The notes under the pieces: model-generated
Databases searched by the model: none
The model's input: the letters and a program-made list of their open reading frames with translations, nothing else
What the model was told of the DNA's origin: nothing
Source: Azospirillum ramasamyi
GTDB lineage: Bacteria; Pseudomonadota; Alphaproteobacteria; Azospirillales; Azospirillaceae
Assembly: GCF_003233655.1 (NCBI RefSeq)
Contig: NZ_CP029833.1
Span: forward strand, 1-64,000
Direction: 5' to 3'
DNA length: 64,000 bases
Position numbers and translations under genes: made by a program
Shown: positions 24,553 through 33,395 of the stretch, one piece after another
How positions within the stretch are numbered: position 1 is the stretch's first letter
How the letters are laid out: each line of letters starts with the position of its first letter

Positions 24553-25350
24553 CTATCCCGACAGCCGGCGGGCGCGGACGCGGATCAGGCCGCTGCCCTC
24601 CGGGTCGGCGCGGTCCGGCTTCAGCATGGCGTCCAGCAGCCGGGCGTCACCGGTCCAATAGGGCACGTACCACTGCCGGTCGGGGTCCATCACCAGCGCC
24701 CGCCGCGTCGCCGGATCATAGGCGCCCAGCGGGGCGACATGACCGAGGCCGACGTCGCCGGTCAGCGTCCCCTGGTCGAAGGCCAGCAGGATGATGTCGT
24801 CGGCGCTGCGCTCGTTCTCGCTCAGGATGCGGCGCAGCTCCGCCAGCGTGGCGGGGGAGGCATCGCGCGGCCGCCAGACCTCCACCTCCGCGTCGATGCC
24901 GTAGGCGGCGAGGCTGCGGCGGACATAGCTCTCCAGCTCGCCGAAGGAGACGCCCTCGCCATCCTCGGCGGTGGCGGCGCGCCAATGGTCGTCGTCCAGG
25001 CGGTCGAGCAGCTGCCGGCCCGTGACCAGCCGTTCCGACGCCAGCCCCGGCAGGCCGCGCAGCGCGTTCAGCATCATCGTCACGCTGGCCAGCGAACAGG
25101 AGGCGCTGGTCGTCTGCGGCACGTAATAGGGGCTGAGCGCCCAGTAATCCGGGGCCGGAGCGCTGCGGAGATAGTCGGCGGCGCGGGTGACCGGCACCGC
25201 GTCGGGGCCGAATTTCGGCTTCTGGTCCTCCTGCGCCCATGCCGGGGCCAATGCTGCCGGCGCCGTGACGGCGATGCTCATCAGGAGGCCGGCCACCGTC
25301 GCCGCGACCCTCGCGCCTGCCGTCCCGGCGGCCCTGTTCATCTTCGTCAT
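24553..25350 (-). CDS. phytochelatin-synthase-like cysteine peptidase, exported
   Basis: 265 residues. A signal peptide (to about AWAQ, residue 40) precedes a papain-like domain. The candidate catalytic Cys85 lies in QTTSASCSLASVTMMLN, His204 in GLGHVAPLGAYD and Asp222 in VMDPD. These match the Cys-His-Asp order of bacterial phytochelatin synthase-like proteins, which hydrolyse glutathione to gamma-Glu-Cys and glycine rather than polymerise it. The prokaryotic members lack the plant C-terminal domain, as here. The start at 25350 (MTKMNR) is preferred because it begins the signal peptide; 25341 is an alternative. Confidence 0.85.
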   Translation of the reverse strand: MTKMNRAAGTAGARVAATVAGLLMSIAVTAPAALAPAWAQEDQKPKFGPDAVPVTRAADYLRSAPAPDYWALSPYYVPQTTSASCSLASVTMMLNALRGLPGLASERLVTGRQLLDRLDDDHWRAATAEDGEGVSFGELESYVRRSLAAYGIDAEVEVWRPRDASPATLAELRRILSENERSADDIILLAFDQGTLTGDVGLGHVAPLGAYDPATRRALVMDPDRQWYVPYWTGDARLLDAMLKPDRADPEGSGLIRVRARRLSG

Positions 25351-25453
25351 CGGAAAAAACGGTCTCTGTCCGTCCGGCCTCAATCGGCAGTCCCGATATG
25401 GTGCGCGGCTGTGCCGGAGCCAAGCCGGGGCGATGCCGATGCCTGAAACGCCG

Positions 25454-25505
25454 AAGGGCGGCCCCGTCCCGCCCGACACCGTCGGACAGGGCAGGGGCCG
25501 CCCTT
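25454..25505 (-). terminator. hairpin downstream of the beta-helix protein gene
   Basis: A perfect 12-bp inverted repeat (AAGGGCGGCCCC at 25454-25465 and GGGGCCGCCCTT at 25494-25505) with a 28-base loop lies about 70 bp after the stop of the 25576-28725 gene and before the start of the next minus-strand gene. There is only a short T run, so it may be Rho-assisted. Confidence 0.6.
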
Positions 25506-25575
25506 AAAGCGAATTTCATTCGCTTTAGAATTATATGACCTCATTCGCCGGTCGGGCTTTGGACCGCGACGGCGG

Positions 25576-28500
25576 TCAGACGCCGTCCCAGAACTGCTCC
25601 ATCCCGGCCGCCGTCATGCCGACGACGCCCATCTTCGACCAGGCGAGGTCTTCGATGCCCATCGCGAAGGCGGGCGAGGACGCCTGCAGCGAGTAGTCGC
25701 CCCAATAGGCGTTGGTGAACATCGGCTTGCCGATCACGTCGTTGTCGCCGTATTTCGGCACGTTGTAGACGAGATTGTTGTCGATGATGAAGTCGTTGGC
25801 GCTCAGCAGTTCGACATAGTCGTCGAGCGGCAGGGTGCCCATCACCACGTTCTTCGTGATGGTGTTGTTGTGCGGATCGCCGGCCGTGCCATGCACCGGC
25901 TGCCATTCGATCCGGATGAAATCCTCCTTGTTGCTGGCGATGACCGAGAAGTTGTTGGTCACCACGTTGTTGTCGCCGCCATGGATCTGCACCGAGGCCC
26001 AGTCGGTGTCCTTGATGAAGTTGCCCCGGACGGTGATGCCGCCGGCCATGTCGTCCAGATAGATGCCGAAGCCCTTCTGCCCGTACATCCAGGCGTCCTG
26101 GGCGTTGGTGGCGAGGCCGTTGGCATGCTCGATCCGGTTGCCCTGGATGATCATGCCGGTGTCGGTGCTGGACCGGCCGAGAACCTCGATGGCGCCCCCG
26201 TCGGCGGTCTCCAGCCCGGTGTGGGAGATGTTGTTGTACTGGACGATGTTGTTGTGGTTGGCCGTGTTGGTGGTGCCGCCGTAATCCTTGAACGAGATGC
26301 CGTAGCGGGCGCTGTGGGAGATGTCGTTGTTGGAGATGACGTTGTCGTCGACGCCGGTTCCGAAGATGCCGGACACCGCCTTGCGCACTTCGCCGATGTT
26401 GCTGATGGTGTTGCCGTAGATGGTGTTGCCGTTGCTGCGGCCCTCCATCTCGATGCCGTTTTCCGCCAGATGGTTCAGCGTGTTGTGGGCGATCTGGTTG
26501 TTCGACGAGCCCGCGGTCAGCTTGATCGCCGTGCCGACGTTCAGGAAGCTGTTGTCGCTGATGTGGTTGCGGTCGGCATTGTTCAGCAGCAGGGCGTCGC
26601 CGCCGGTGGTGGTGTTCTTGAAGGTCAGCCCGTCGATCGTGACATCGCTGGTGCCGGTCAGCTTGATCAGGGTGCCGAGCCGCGGCACCTCCACGCCGGT
26701 CGAGACGAAGCCGGAGCTGGCGGCCTTGTACAGCAGCTTGCCGTCCGACGCGCGCCACGCGAACTCGCCCGCCTGGTCGACGTAGGCGGCGTTGTTCAGC
26801 AGCTTGTAGGTGGTGCCCTCGGCGAAGGGCAGGGAGGCGCCGTTCTTCAGCTTGATCGTGCGGGTGGCGGCGTTGAAGCTCTCGATGCTGGTCAGCGTGT
26901 CGCCCAGCCGCTCGGCATCCATGACCTGGATCAGGGTGCCGGGCTGGATGTCGGCGGCGGTCACTTCGTTGCCGTGGGAGCGGATGTACCAGCCGCTGGG
27001 GCCGCCCGACGCGGCGTCGGCGAAGCGCCAGCCGGTGGTGACGTCGGCGGCGTCATAGGCGTATTTCTCGGCCAGATGCTGGCGCACGTCGCCGACGATC
27101 AGGTCGAGGTTGCTGGCGGTGGAGAGCTTGGCCGAATAGAGGCCGTTGCCCTCGCTGGTGAAGTTCGTCACCACCTCGCCGCCGCTCAGCACCGGCTTCT
27201 CGCCGGGATAGTTCTTGAAGCTGTGGCCGTTGTCGAGCGAGGTCAGCTCCAGCGTCTTGGTCAGGTGATAGGTGCCTTCGCGGACATAGGTGGTGTCGAT
27301 GGTCGAACTGGCCCGCATCGCGGCCTGCGCCTTCTCCAGGCTGGCGAAGGGGCCGTCGGTGCCGTCGGCGTTCGGGGCCGCCAGCTTGCCGGACCAGCTG
27401 TCCTTGCCGTTGGCGGCGACGTAGAAGGCCGGCTGGGTCGGCGGCGTCGGGATCGGGGCAGGGACGACCGGGGTCTTGCCGAACAGGTCGGCGCCGGCAT
27501 CGATGTTCAGGGCGCCGCCCCAGAACAGGCCTTCCTGGCCCTTGACCACATCCTTGCCGTCGACAGCACCCTTGTCGTAGGTGACGATGCTGTCGGTGGC
27601 GGCGACGGTGTTGCCGTTGATGACGACCGACTTGACGAACAGGTTGCGGTCGACGCCGTTCACCACGCTGTCGTTGTCGTACCAGACCTGGATCGTGTGG
27701 GCCTTGGTCGGGTCGATTTCGGCGGTGAACGTGTAGGCGGTGGTGGTGGCGGCGGCCTTGGCGTCGCCGATCACCTGCCCGTCGACCAGCAGCTTGAAAT
27801 GCGCCGGCTGTCCGCCGGCCGAGGTGCCGTAGGCGTTGACCACGATGTCCACGGACTTGGTCGGCGGCGGCGGCGGCGGCGGGATGTAGGGGCCGCCGAA
27901 ATACTCCTCCGGCACGCCGAAGGTCAGGGCGCCGCCCCAGTACAGGCCTTCCTGTCCGGCGACGACGTATTTGCCGTCCACCGCGCCCTTGTCGTAGGAC
28001 GCCATGGAGGAGGTCGAAGAGATGGTCTGCCCGTCGATGTCGATCGACTTGACGAACAGGTTGCGGTCGACGCCGTTGACGGTGGCGTCGTTGTCGTACC
28101 AGATCTGGATCTTGTGGGCCTCGTTGGGGTCCACTTCGGCGGTGAAGATGTAGTCGGTGGGCGAGGTCGCGCTGACCCAGGCGTCGCCGATCACCTTATC
28201 GTCGACCAGCAGCTTGAAGTGCGGTGCCTGGCCGGCGGCGGAGTTGCCGTAGGCCGTGACCTTGATCGTCGTGGTCATGGTGGACGCGGTGTCGTCCGGC
28301 GTCGTCGGGGCCGTCGAGAACAGCGTGGCGGGCAGCGGCACGTTCAGCGCGCCCGGCCAATACATCTCGGTCTGGCCGGCGATGACGTTCAGCCCGTCGA
28401 TCTTGCCGGTGTCGTATTTCACCGACGGATCGATGGCGAGGATGGTCTTGCCGTTCACCTCGAACGACTTGACGAACAGATTGCGGTCGACACCGTTGAC

Positions 28501-28725
28501 CGTGTCGTCGTTGTCGTAGATCAGCTGAAGGGAATGGGCCTTGTCGGCCGGCACGTTGGCGGTGAAGACGTAGCGCGACTGGCTGGCGGAAGCGACGGTG
28601 GCGTCGCCGATGACCTTGCCGTCCAGAAGCAGTTGAAAATGCGGCCATTTCCCGCCGGCCGCCGCGCCCCAGGCATTCACCGCGAAAGTAACCTGGATCG
28701 TGCCGTCGGTGTTGGTGGTAGCCAT
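25576..28725 (-). CDS. right-handed beta-helix protein with three CBM60-like modules
   Basis: 1049 residues. Three tandem modules of about 130 residues (starting near 8, 149 and 291) each contain PHFxLLxDxKVIGD, YDNDxxVNGVDRNLFVKS and a YDxGxxDG...GQEGLYWGGAL tail, resembling CBM60 xylan-binding domains. A Pro/Thr linker (about 415-430) leads to a right-handed parallel beta-helix (about 432-1049) with Asn ladders such as NHNNIVQYNNISHTG and NGNTIYGNTISN, as in polysaccharide lyases and epimerases. There is no N-terminal signal peptide and no RTX repeats are visible, so any export route is unclear. It probably binds or processes a surface polysaccharide. The start has GGAG upstream. Confidence 0.85.
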   Translation of the reverse strand: MATTNTDGTIQVTFAVNAWGAAAGGKWPHFQLLLDGKVIGDATVASASQSRYVFTANVPADKAHSLQLIYDNDDTVNGVDRNLFVKSFEVNGKTILAIDPSVKYDTGKIDGLNVIAGQTEMYWPGALNVPLPATLFSTAPTTPDDTASTMTTTIKVTAYGNSAAGQAPHFKLLVDDKVIGDAWVSATSPTDYIFTAEVDPNEAHKIQIWYDNDATVNGVDRNLFVKSIDIDGQTISSTSSMASYDKGAVDGKYVVAGQEGLYWGGALTFGVPEEYFGGPYIPPPPPPPTKSVDIVVNAYGTSAGGQPAHFKLLVDGQVIGDAKAAATTTAYTFTAEIDPTKAHTIQVWYDNDSVVNGVDRNLFVKSVVINGNTVAATDSIVTYDKGAVDGKDVVKGQEGLFWGGALNIDAGADLFGKTPVVPAPIPTPPTQPAFYVAANGKDSWSGKLAAPNADGTDGPFASLEKAQAAMRASSTIDTTYVREGTYHLTKTLELTSLDNGHSFKNYPGEKPVLSGGEVVTNFTSEGNGLYSAKLSTASNLDLIVGDVRQHLAEKYAYDAADVTTGWRFADAASGGPSGWYIRSHGNEVTAADIQPGTLIQVMDAERLGDTLTSIESFNAATRTIKLKNGASLPFAEGTTYKLLNNAAYVDQAGEFAWRASDGKLLYKAASSGFVSTGVEVPRLGTLIKLTGTSDVTIDGLTFKNTTTGGDALLLNNADRNHISDNSFLNVGTAIKLTAGSSNNQIAHNTLNHLAENGIEMEGRSNGNTIYGNTISNIGEVRKAVSGIFGTGVDDNVISNNDISHSARYGISFKDYGGTTNTANHNNIVQYNNISHTGLETADGGAIEVLGRSSTDTGMIIQGNRIEHANGLATNAQDAWMYGQKGFGIYLDDMAGGITVRGNFIKDTDWASVQIHGGDNNVVTNNFSVIASNKEDFIRIEWQPVHGTAGDPHNNTITKNVVMGTLPLDDYVELLSANDFIIDNNLVYNVPKYGDNDVIGKPMFTNAYWGDYSLQASSPAFAMGIEDLAWSKMGVVGMTAAGMEQFWDGV

Positions 28726-29124
28726 TTTGGAACTCCGCTTTATGGATATCGCTTTGTTCCGAAGGCTCGTCTGTCAGCCTTAATCGGGTACTAACACTTA
28801 TGGTTAGGAAATTATTAATGAGGTGGTTTCCCGTGGCATGGATGAGACAAAAAATGGGCATCATTCCCTCGTCATGATTCAGCCAAAAACGAAAACTCCC
28901 CGCTCAGGGGCGGCCCGTTGCATCCGTCCGGCCGATTGGTCCGGGTTCCCTTGGGTTCGACTGTTCGCGTTTGGTGAATTAGTTGAGAGGCGCGCTCAAG
29001 TTCAATTTTTCCGGCTCGCTGACTTGGCGTGGCGGACTCGCTTCCCACGGGAGACACACTGTCGGCTGATAGGGAACCGAAGGGCCCGGAACCGCGTCTA
29101 GAACGAGCATCCCGGCGACGCAGG
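28726..29124. other. divergent intergenic region
   Basis: About 400 bp between the minus-strand beta-helix gene and the plus-strand AI-2E transporter gene. The part near the beta-helix gene (28735-28830) is AT-rich, for example TTAGGAAATTATTAATGAGG, and probably holds its promoter. No conserved gene or RNA is apparent. Confidence 0.5.
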
Positions 29125-30303
29125 ATGCGGAATGCGGAGGCGGAGAGCGTGGACAGCGGAACGGACGAGGGGCGTTGGAATGATGGGGAGCGGCAGGGCA
29201 GGGGACGCATCGACCGCGTCAACCTTGCCCTCTGGCTGCTCGGCATCCTGGCCGGGGTGGCGGTTCTGTGGGTGCTGCAGGCGGCGGCCTCGATCCTGAT
29301 CCCGGTCGTCTCGGCCTTCTTCGTCGCCGTCGCCGTCGCACCGGTCAGCCGCTGGGTGCGCGAGAGGGTGCCCCGGCGCCTGTCCTGGCTTGGACTGGCC
29401 GCGTCGATGCTGCTGATCCTGGGCATCCTGGCCGCCTTCTTCGGCAGCATGGCGCTGGTGGCGCAGCGCGTGGCCGAGGACTTTCCGCAATATGCCGAGG
29501 CGCTGGGCAAGCTGTGGGCGAAGGTCGACCAGTGGATCCAGGGCACCAAGGCCGATCTGGGGCCGGCGGTGGGGCAGGGGAACGGCGAGCCGGCCGGGCA
29601 GGGCGGCGGCGAGGCGGCGGTCGACCCGATCACCGGCTTCGCCAAGGCGGCCCTGTCATCGGCCGGCCAGACAACTTCCATCCTGGTGCTGACGGTCTTC
29701 CTCGCCCTGCTGATGCAGTTGGAGGCGCCGGTCTGGCGCGAGAAGATCGTCATGACGCTGGGCCGCGAGCGCTGCCAGACCGCCGTGGTGGCGGTGGCCG
29801 CCATAGCCCAGCAGTTCCGCCGCTATCTGGTGGTCAGCAGCGTGCTGGGGCTGATCACCGGTGCGCTCTACATCGGCTGGCTGACGCTGTTCAGGCTGGA
29901 TCTGGTCTTTCTGTGGGGCCTGCTGGCCTTCCTGCTGAATTATGTGCCGGTGGTGGGATCGGTGGTGGCAGGGGCGCTCCCGGTCCTGCTGGCCGTGGCG
30001 ACCAAGGACGCCGGCACCGCAACGGCGGTCGCCGCCGGTCTGTTGGTGATCGAGCAGGTGATGGGCAACTTCGTCGCGCCGCACATGCAGGGCAAGCAGC
30101 TGGCGATCTCGCCCTTGGTGGTGATGATCGCGCTTCTGCTGTGGAGCTGGCTGTGGGGAGCCGCCGGCGCACTGCTGGCCGCCCCGATGGCGGTGCTGAT
30201 CGCCATCACCCTGAACCACGCCGATGCGCTGCGCCCCTTCGCCATCTTCATGAGCGACAAGAGCGACCGCGAACGCTTCGACGCCCACACGCGGGCCGAC
30301 TGA
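29125..30303 (+). CDS. AI-2E family transporter
   Basis: About 392 residues from this ATG. The pattern is an N-terminal pair of helices (LALWLLGILAGVAVLWVLQAAASILIPVVSAFFVAVAVAP), a hydrophilic domain of about 120 residues, then further helices. Family motifs include FLLNYVPVVGSVVAGALPVL and VMGNFVAPHMQGKQLAISPLVVM. Members export small molecules or exchange ions; autoinducer-2 is the substrate only for some. A GTG at 29149 has the better ribosome-binding site (GGCGGAG), and a GTG at 29029 would add 32 residues. The start is therefore uncertain. Confidence 0.9.
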   Translation: MRNAEAESVDSGTDEGRWNDGERQGRGRIDRVNLALWLLGILAGVAVLWVLQAAASILIPVVSAFFVAVAVAPVSRWVRERVPRRLSWLGLAASMLLILGILAAFFGSMALVAQRVAEDFPQYAEALGKLWAKVDQWIQGTKADLGPAVGQGNGEPAGQGGGEAAVDPITGFAKAALSSAGQTTSILVLTVFLALLMQLEAPVWREKIVMTLGRERCQTAVVAVAAIAQQFRRYLVVSSVLGLITGALYIGWLTLFRLDLVFLWGLLAFLLNYVPVVGSVVAGALPVLLAVATKDAGTATAVAAGLLVIEQVMGNFVAPHMQGKQLAISPLVVMIALLLWSWLWGAAGALLAAPMAVLIAITLNHADALRPFAIFMSDKSDRERFDAHTRAD

Positions 30304-30407
30304 CCGGGGTCGGTGGAAGGGTGCCGGTCGGGGGAACTTGATGGCGGAGACTGAAAACGCATAACTATCGTTATGGAAATTTAATTCAATTGCACCGCGA
30401 GAGCGGA

Positions 30408-30440
30408 AACGCCGCCCGGCCCTTGCGGCCGGACGGCGTT
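30408..30440 (-). terminator. hppD terminator
   Basis: On the minus strand, AACGCCGTCCGGCC, a GCAA tetraloop and GGCCGGGCGGCGTT form a 14-bp stem with one internal mismatch. TTTCC follows. It lies 33 bp after the hppD stop. Confidence 0.7.
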
Positions 30441-30472
30441 CGGAACCCCGTCTGTGGAACCTGCCCCGACGA

Positions 30473-31546
30473 TCAGGCGGCGTTCTCGCTCAGCACGCCG
30501 CGGCGGATCTGGTCGAGTTCGATCGATTCGAACAGAGCCTTGAAGTTGCCTTCGCCGAAGCCCTCGTTGCCGATGCGCTGGATGATCTCGAAGAAGATCG
30601 GGCCGATGACGTTCTGGGTGAAGATCTGCAGCAGCAGGCCCTGGCCCTCGGTCGGGGCGCCGTCGACCAGGATGCGGTTGGCGCGCAGCCGCTCCAGATC
30701 CTGGTCGTGGCCGGGCACTCGGGCGTCGAGCCGCTCGTAGTAGGTGTCGGGCGTGTCCTGGAACGGGGTGCCCAGGCCGCGCATCGTCTCCACCGTGTGG
30801 ACGATGTCGTTGGTGCCCAGCGCCACGTGCTGGATGCCCTCGCCCTTGTAGTCGCGCAGGTATTCGACGATCTGCGACTTGTTGTCGGCGGATTCGTTGA
30901 TCGGGATGCGGATCTTGCCGCAGGGGCTGGTCATCGCCTTCGAGCGCAGGCCGGTCAGCTTGCCCTCGATGTCGAAGTAGCGGATCTCGCGGAAGCCGAA
31001 CAGGCGGGTGTAGAACTCGGCCCACTCCTCCATCCGCCCGGTGTGGACGTTGTGGGTCAGGTGGTCGATGTAGGTCAGGCCGGCGCCCTTCGGATGCTGG
31101 TCAACCCCCGACAGCGGCACGAAATCGACCTCGTAGATGCTGCCGCGCTCGCCATAGCGGTCGACGAGATAGATCAGCGAATCGCCGATGCCCTTTATGG
31201 CGGGGATGTTCAGTTCCATGGCGCCGACGCGGTTCTCGACACCCCAGGCGCCGAGATCGACGGCGCGGCGATAGGCGAAGGCGGCGTCGGCGACACGGAA
31301 GGCGATGGCGCAGATCGACGGGCCGTGCTGGGCGGCGAAATTGCGCGGGAAACCCGACCGTTCGGCATTGACGATGAAGTTCACGTCGCCCTGGCGGTAG
31401 AGCGTCACGTCCTTGGACCGGTGGCGGGCGATGGCCGTAAAGCCCAGCTGCTCGAACAGGCGGCCCAGCGCCACGGTGTCCGGCGCGGTGAATTCGATGA
31501 ACTCGAACCCATCGGTCTTCATCGGATTTTCCCACATGTCGGCCAT
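30473..31546 (-). CDS. hppD: 4-hydroxyphenylpyruvate dioxygenase
   Basis: 357 residues, the normal bacterial length. It is a two-domain vicinal-oxygen-chelate protein. The iron ligands are His162 (IDHLTHNV), His240 (IQHVALGTNDI) and Glu320 (FFEIIQR), which match the family spacing. It converts 4-hydroxyphenylpyruvate to homogentisate in tyrosine degradation. GGGAGAGG lies 6-8 bases before the ATG. It is divergent from an Lrp-type regulator that probably controls it. The next enzymes (HmgA, FahA) are not in the window. Confidence 0.97.
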   Translation of the reverse strand: MADMWENPMKTDGFEFIEFTAPDTVALGRLFEQLGFTAIARHRSKDVTLYRQGDVNFIVNAERSGFPRNFAAQHGPSICAIAFRVADAAFAYRRAVDLGAWGVENRVGAMELNIPAIKGIGDSLIYLVDRYGERGSIYEVDFVPLSGVDQHPKGAGLTYIDHLTHNVHTGRMEEWAEFYTRLFGFREIRYFDIEGKLTGLRSKAMTSPCGKIRIPINESADNKSQIVEYLRDYKGEGIQHVALGTNDIVHTVETMRGLGTPFQDTPDTYYERLDARVPGHDQDLERLRANRILVDGAPTEGQGLLLQIFTQNVIGPIFFEIIQRIGNEGFGEGNFKALFESIELDQIRRGVLSENAA

Positions 31547-31682
31547 GGTCGCCTCTCCCTTGGTTCGTTATGCGGTCAGTATGCCGGACTGTCCGTGGAA
31601 ATAGCTTTCAAAGTGGGGCGAGCACACCTATGATTTTGGCAGGATTTTCCACCGAGCGCCGCATACCCGGAGAAACCATTCT

Positions 31683-32159
31683 GTGCCTGCCTCCTTATCG
31701 GAAATAGACATCAAAATTCTGGTCGCGCTGCAGGAGGATTCGCGCCTGACCGTGCAGGAGCTTGCCGACCGGGTCGGCACCTCCCCCTCCTCCTGCTGGC
31801 GCCGGTTGCGCTCGCTGGAGGAAACCGGGGTGATCCGCCGCTATACGGCGCTGGTCGATCCGAAAGCGGCGTCGGTGGGGGAGTGCGTGTTCGCCCATGT
31901 GACGCTCGATCACCATTCGGCCGAGACCGCCGCCGTCTTCATCGACGCGGTGCGCAAGCGGCCGGAGGTGCTGGAATGCTATGCGGTATCGGGCGATGCC
32001 GACTATCTGCTGCGGGTCGCGGTGCGGGCGATCGCCGACTACAACCGCTTTCTGGAGGAGTTCGTCTTCCAGCTGCCCTTCCAGGTCCGCATCCGCTCCA
32101 ACTTCGCCCTGAAGGAAATCAAGTTCGAGACGGCGTTGCCGTTGGCAGCGGGGGCGTAG
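31683..32159 (+). CDS. Lrp/AsnC family regulator, divergent from hppD
   Basis: 158 residues. The N-terminal winged helix contains DIKILVALQEDSRLTVQELADRVGTS. The C-terminal RAM ligand-binding domain contains GECVFAHVTLDHHS and VLECYAVSGDADYLLRV. The start is GTG with GGAGAAAC eight to ten bases upstream. The head-to-head arrangement with hppD suggests it senses an aromatic amino acid and controls tyrosine catabolism; that ligand is inference. Confidence 0.93.
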   Translation: MPASLSEIDIKILVALQEDSRLTVQELADRVGTSPSSCWRRLRSLEETGVIRRYTALVDPKAASVGECVFAHVTLDHHSAETAAVFIDAVRKRPEVLECYAVSGDADYLLRVAVRAIADYNRFLEEFVFQLPFQVRIRSNFALKEIKFETALPLAAGA

Positions 32160-32244
32160 CGCCGTTGCCTTTACGAAAGCGACGTCTCCCAGCGGTCATC
32201 CCCGCGAAGGCTGGGATGACGGCCGATGACCTTGCGGATCTCCC

Positions 32245-33393
32245 CTACCCCGGCACCCGGCGCTTGGCCGATACGGCGGCGGCGGCGGTCGCGGGGTGCG
32301 GGCCGGCGATGCGGTCGAGCAGCAGGTCCAGGCCGGTGCGGCTGGTCTCGTAGGCCACCCGCGCGCGGGTCAGCGTCTGGGCGGACGCGGCGGCGAGCGC
32401 CTCGCGGTCGTCGGCCCAGGCCGCCAGGATCGGCAGAGCCGACTTGATGAAATCGGCATCCTGCGGCACCAGCCCTTCGGCCGGGATGTCGGAGCCGATG
32501 CAGCCGCGCTCGTAGGCCAGCACCGGCACGCCGGCCGCCATCGCTTCGAACAGCACCAGCGGCTGCGCCTCGTTGCGGTAGCGGGTGGGGAAGACGAACA
32601 CGTCGATGTCGCGGTAGAAGGCCTCCTTGGCCTCGCCATGGACCGGGCCGTGATACTCGACCGCCCCGTCGAAGGCCATCAGCCCGGCGGCGATCATCGC
32701 ATTGTCCTTGGGCTTCAGGCCGGGCCCGGCCAGCACCAGCTTGGCGTCCACCCCCTCCAGCTGCAGGGCGCGCAGCAGGGCGAACAGCGTGTCCAGCCCC
32801 TTCTCGCTGCACAGGTTCGACAGGTGGCCGATGCGCAACGGGCCCTCGCGCCGCGGACGCGGGGCGGCGTCGGGGGGGGAGAAGATGGCGTTCGACATGG
32901 TCATGCAGCTGCGCGCCGCCGGATAGATCGATTGGAAGCGCATCTGCATCGCCGGGCACAGCAGCACATGGGTGCAGTCGGTGCCGGCGACGCGGGTCAG
33001 CAGCCGCATCCGCCATGTCGGTTTGCTGATGGTGGCGAAGGAATGGTGGTGCAGCACCCGCTTGTAGCCGAACAGCCGCGCGGTGCCGGCGAGCGCCGTC
33101 GTGTAGAGCGCTCCCCAGCCGGAATCGACGGGCATGTAGAAACGGCGGTCGGGCTTGCCCACCCCGGCGGCCAGCCGCCCCATCGTCCCGAACACCCGGG
33201 CCATTTTGCGCAGGTGGTAGGCGCCGCCGCCGCCGTTCCACCCCGGCGACAGGTCCGCCACCTCGACACGGCCGCGCCCCCGCATGCGGTCCCGGAGACA
33301 GTCCAGCACCAGGGCGGTCACCCGGCTCATCCCGTCCACCGGCGGCGGCAGCCGTCCCGAGACGACCACATGGGTGCGCGCGTTCCGTTCCAT
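32245..33393 (-). CDS. GT4-family glycosyltransferase
   Basis: 382 residues, GT-B fold. The N-terminal acceptor domain contains VVVSGRLPPPVDGMSRVT. The donor-binding domain has IGHLSNLCSEKGLDTLF, KLVLAGPG and the EX7E motif ARYR-type FPTRYRNEAQPLVLFEAMAAGVPV. It transfers a sugar from a nucleotide donor during surface polysaccharide assembly; the sugar cannot be told. The ATG has GGGAG seven bases upstream, two bp after the preceding glycosyltransferase stop. It is the last gene of the cluster as seen. Confidence 0.9.
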   Translation of the reverse strand: MERNARTHVVVSGRLPPPVDGMSRVTALVLDCLRDRMRGRGRVEVADLSPGWNGGGGAYHLRKMARVFGTMGRLAAGVGKPDRRFYMPVDSGWGALYTTALAGTARLFGYKRVLHHHSFATISKPTWRMRLLTRVAGTDCTHVLLCPAMQMRFQSIYPAARSCMTMSNAIFSPPDAAPRPRREGPLRIGHLSNLCSEKGLDTLFALLRALQLEGVDAKLVLAGPGLKPKDNAMIAAGLMAFDGAVEYHGPVHGEAKEAFYRDIDVFVFPTRYRNEAQPLVLFEAMAAGVPVLAYERGCIGSDIPAEGLVPQDADFIKSALPILAAWADDREALAAASAQTLTRARVAYETSRTGLDLLLDRIAGPHPATAAAAVSAKRRVPG

Positions 33394-33395
33394 CG

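Noticed and set aside
25870..28794. A long plus-strand open frame antisense to the beta-helix gene
   Set aside because: Its translation is a Gly/Val/Asp-rich shadow of the repeated CBM and beta-helix codons, with no domain.
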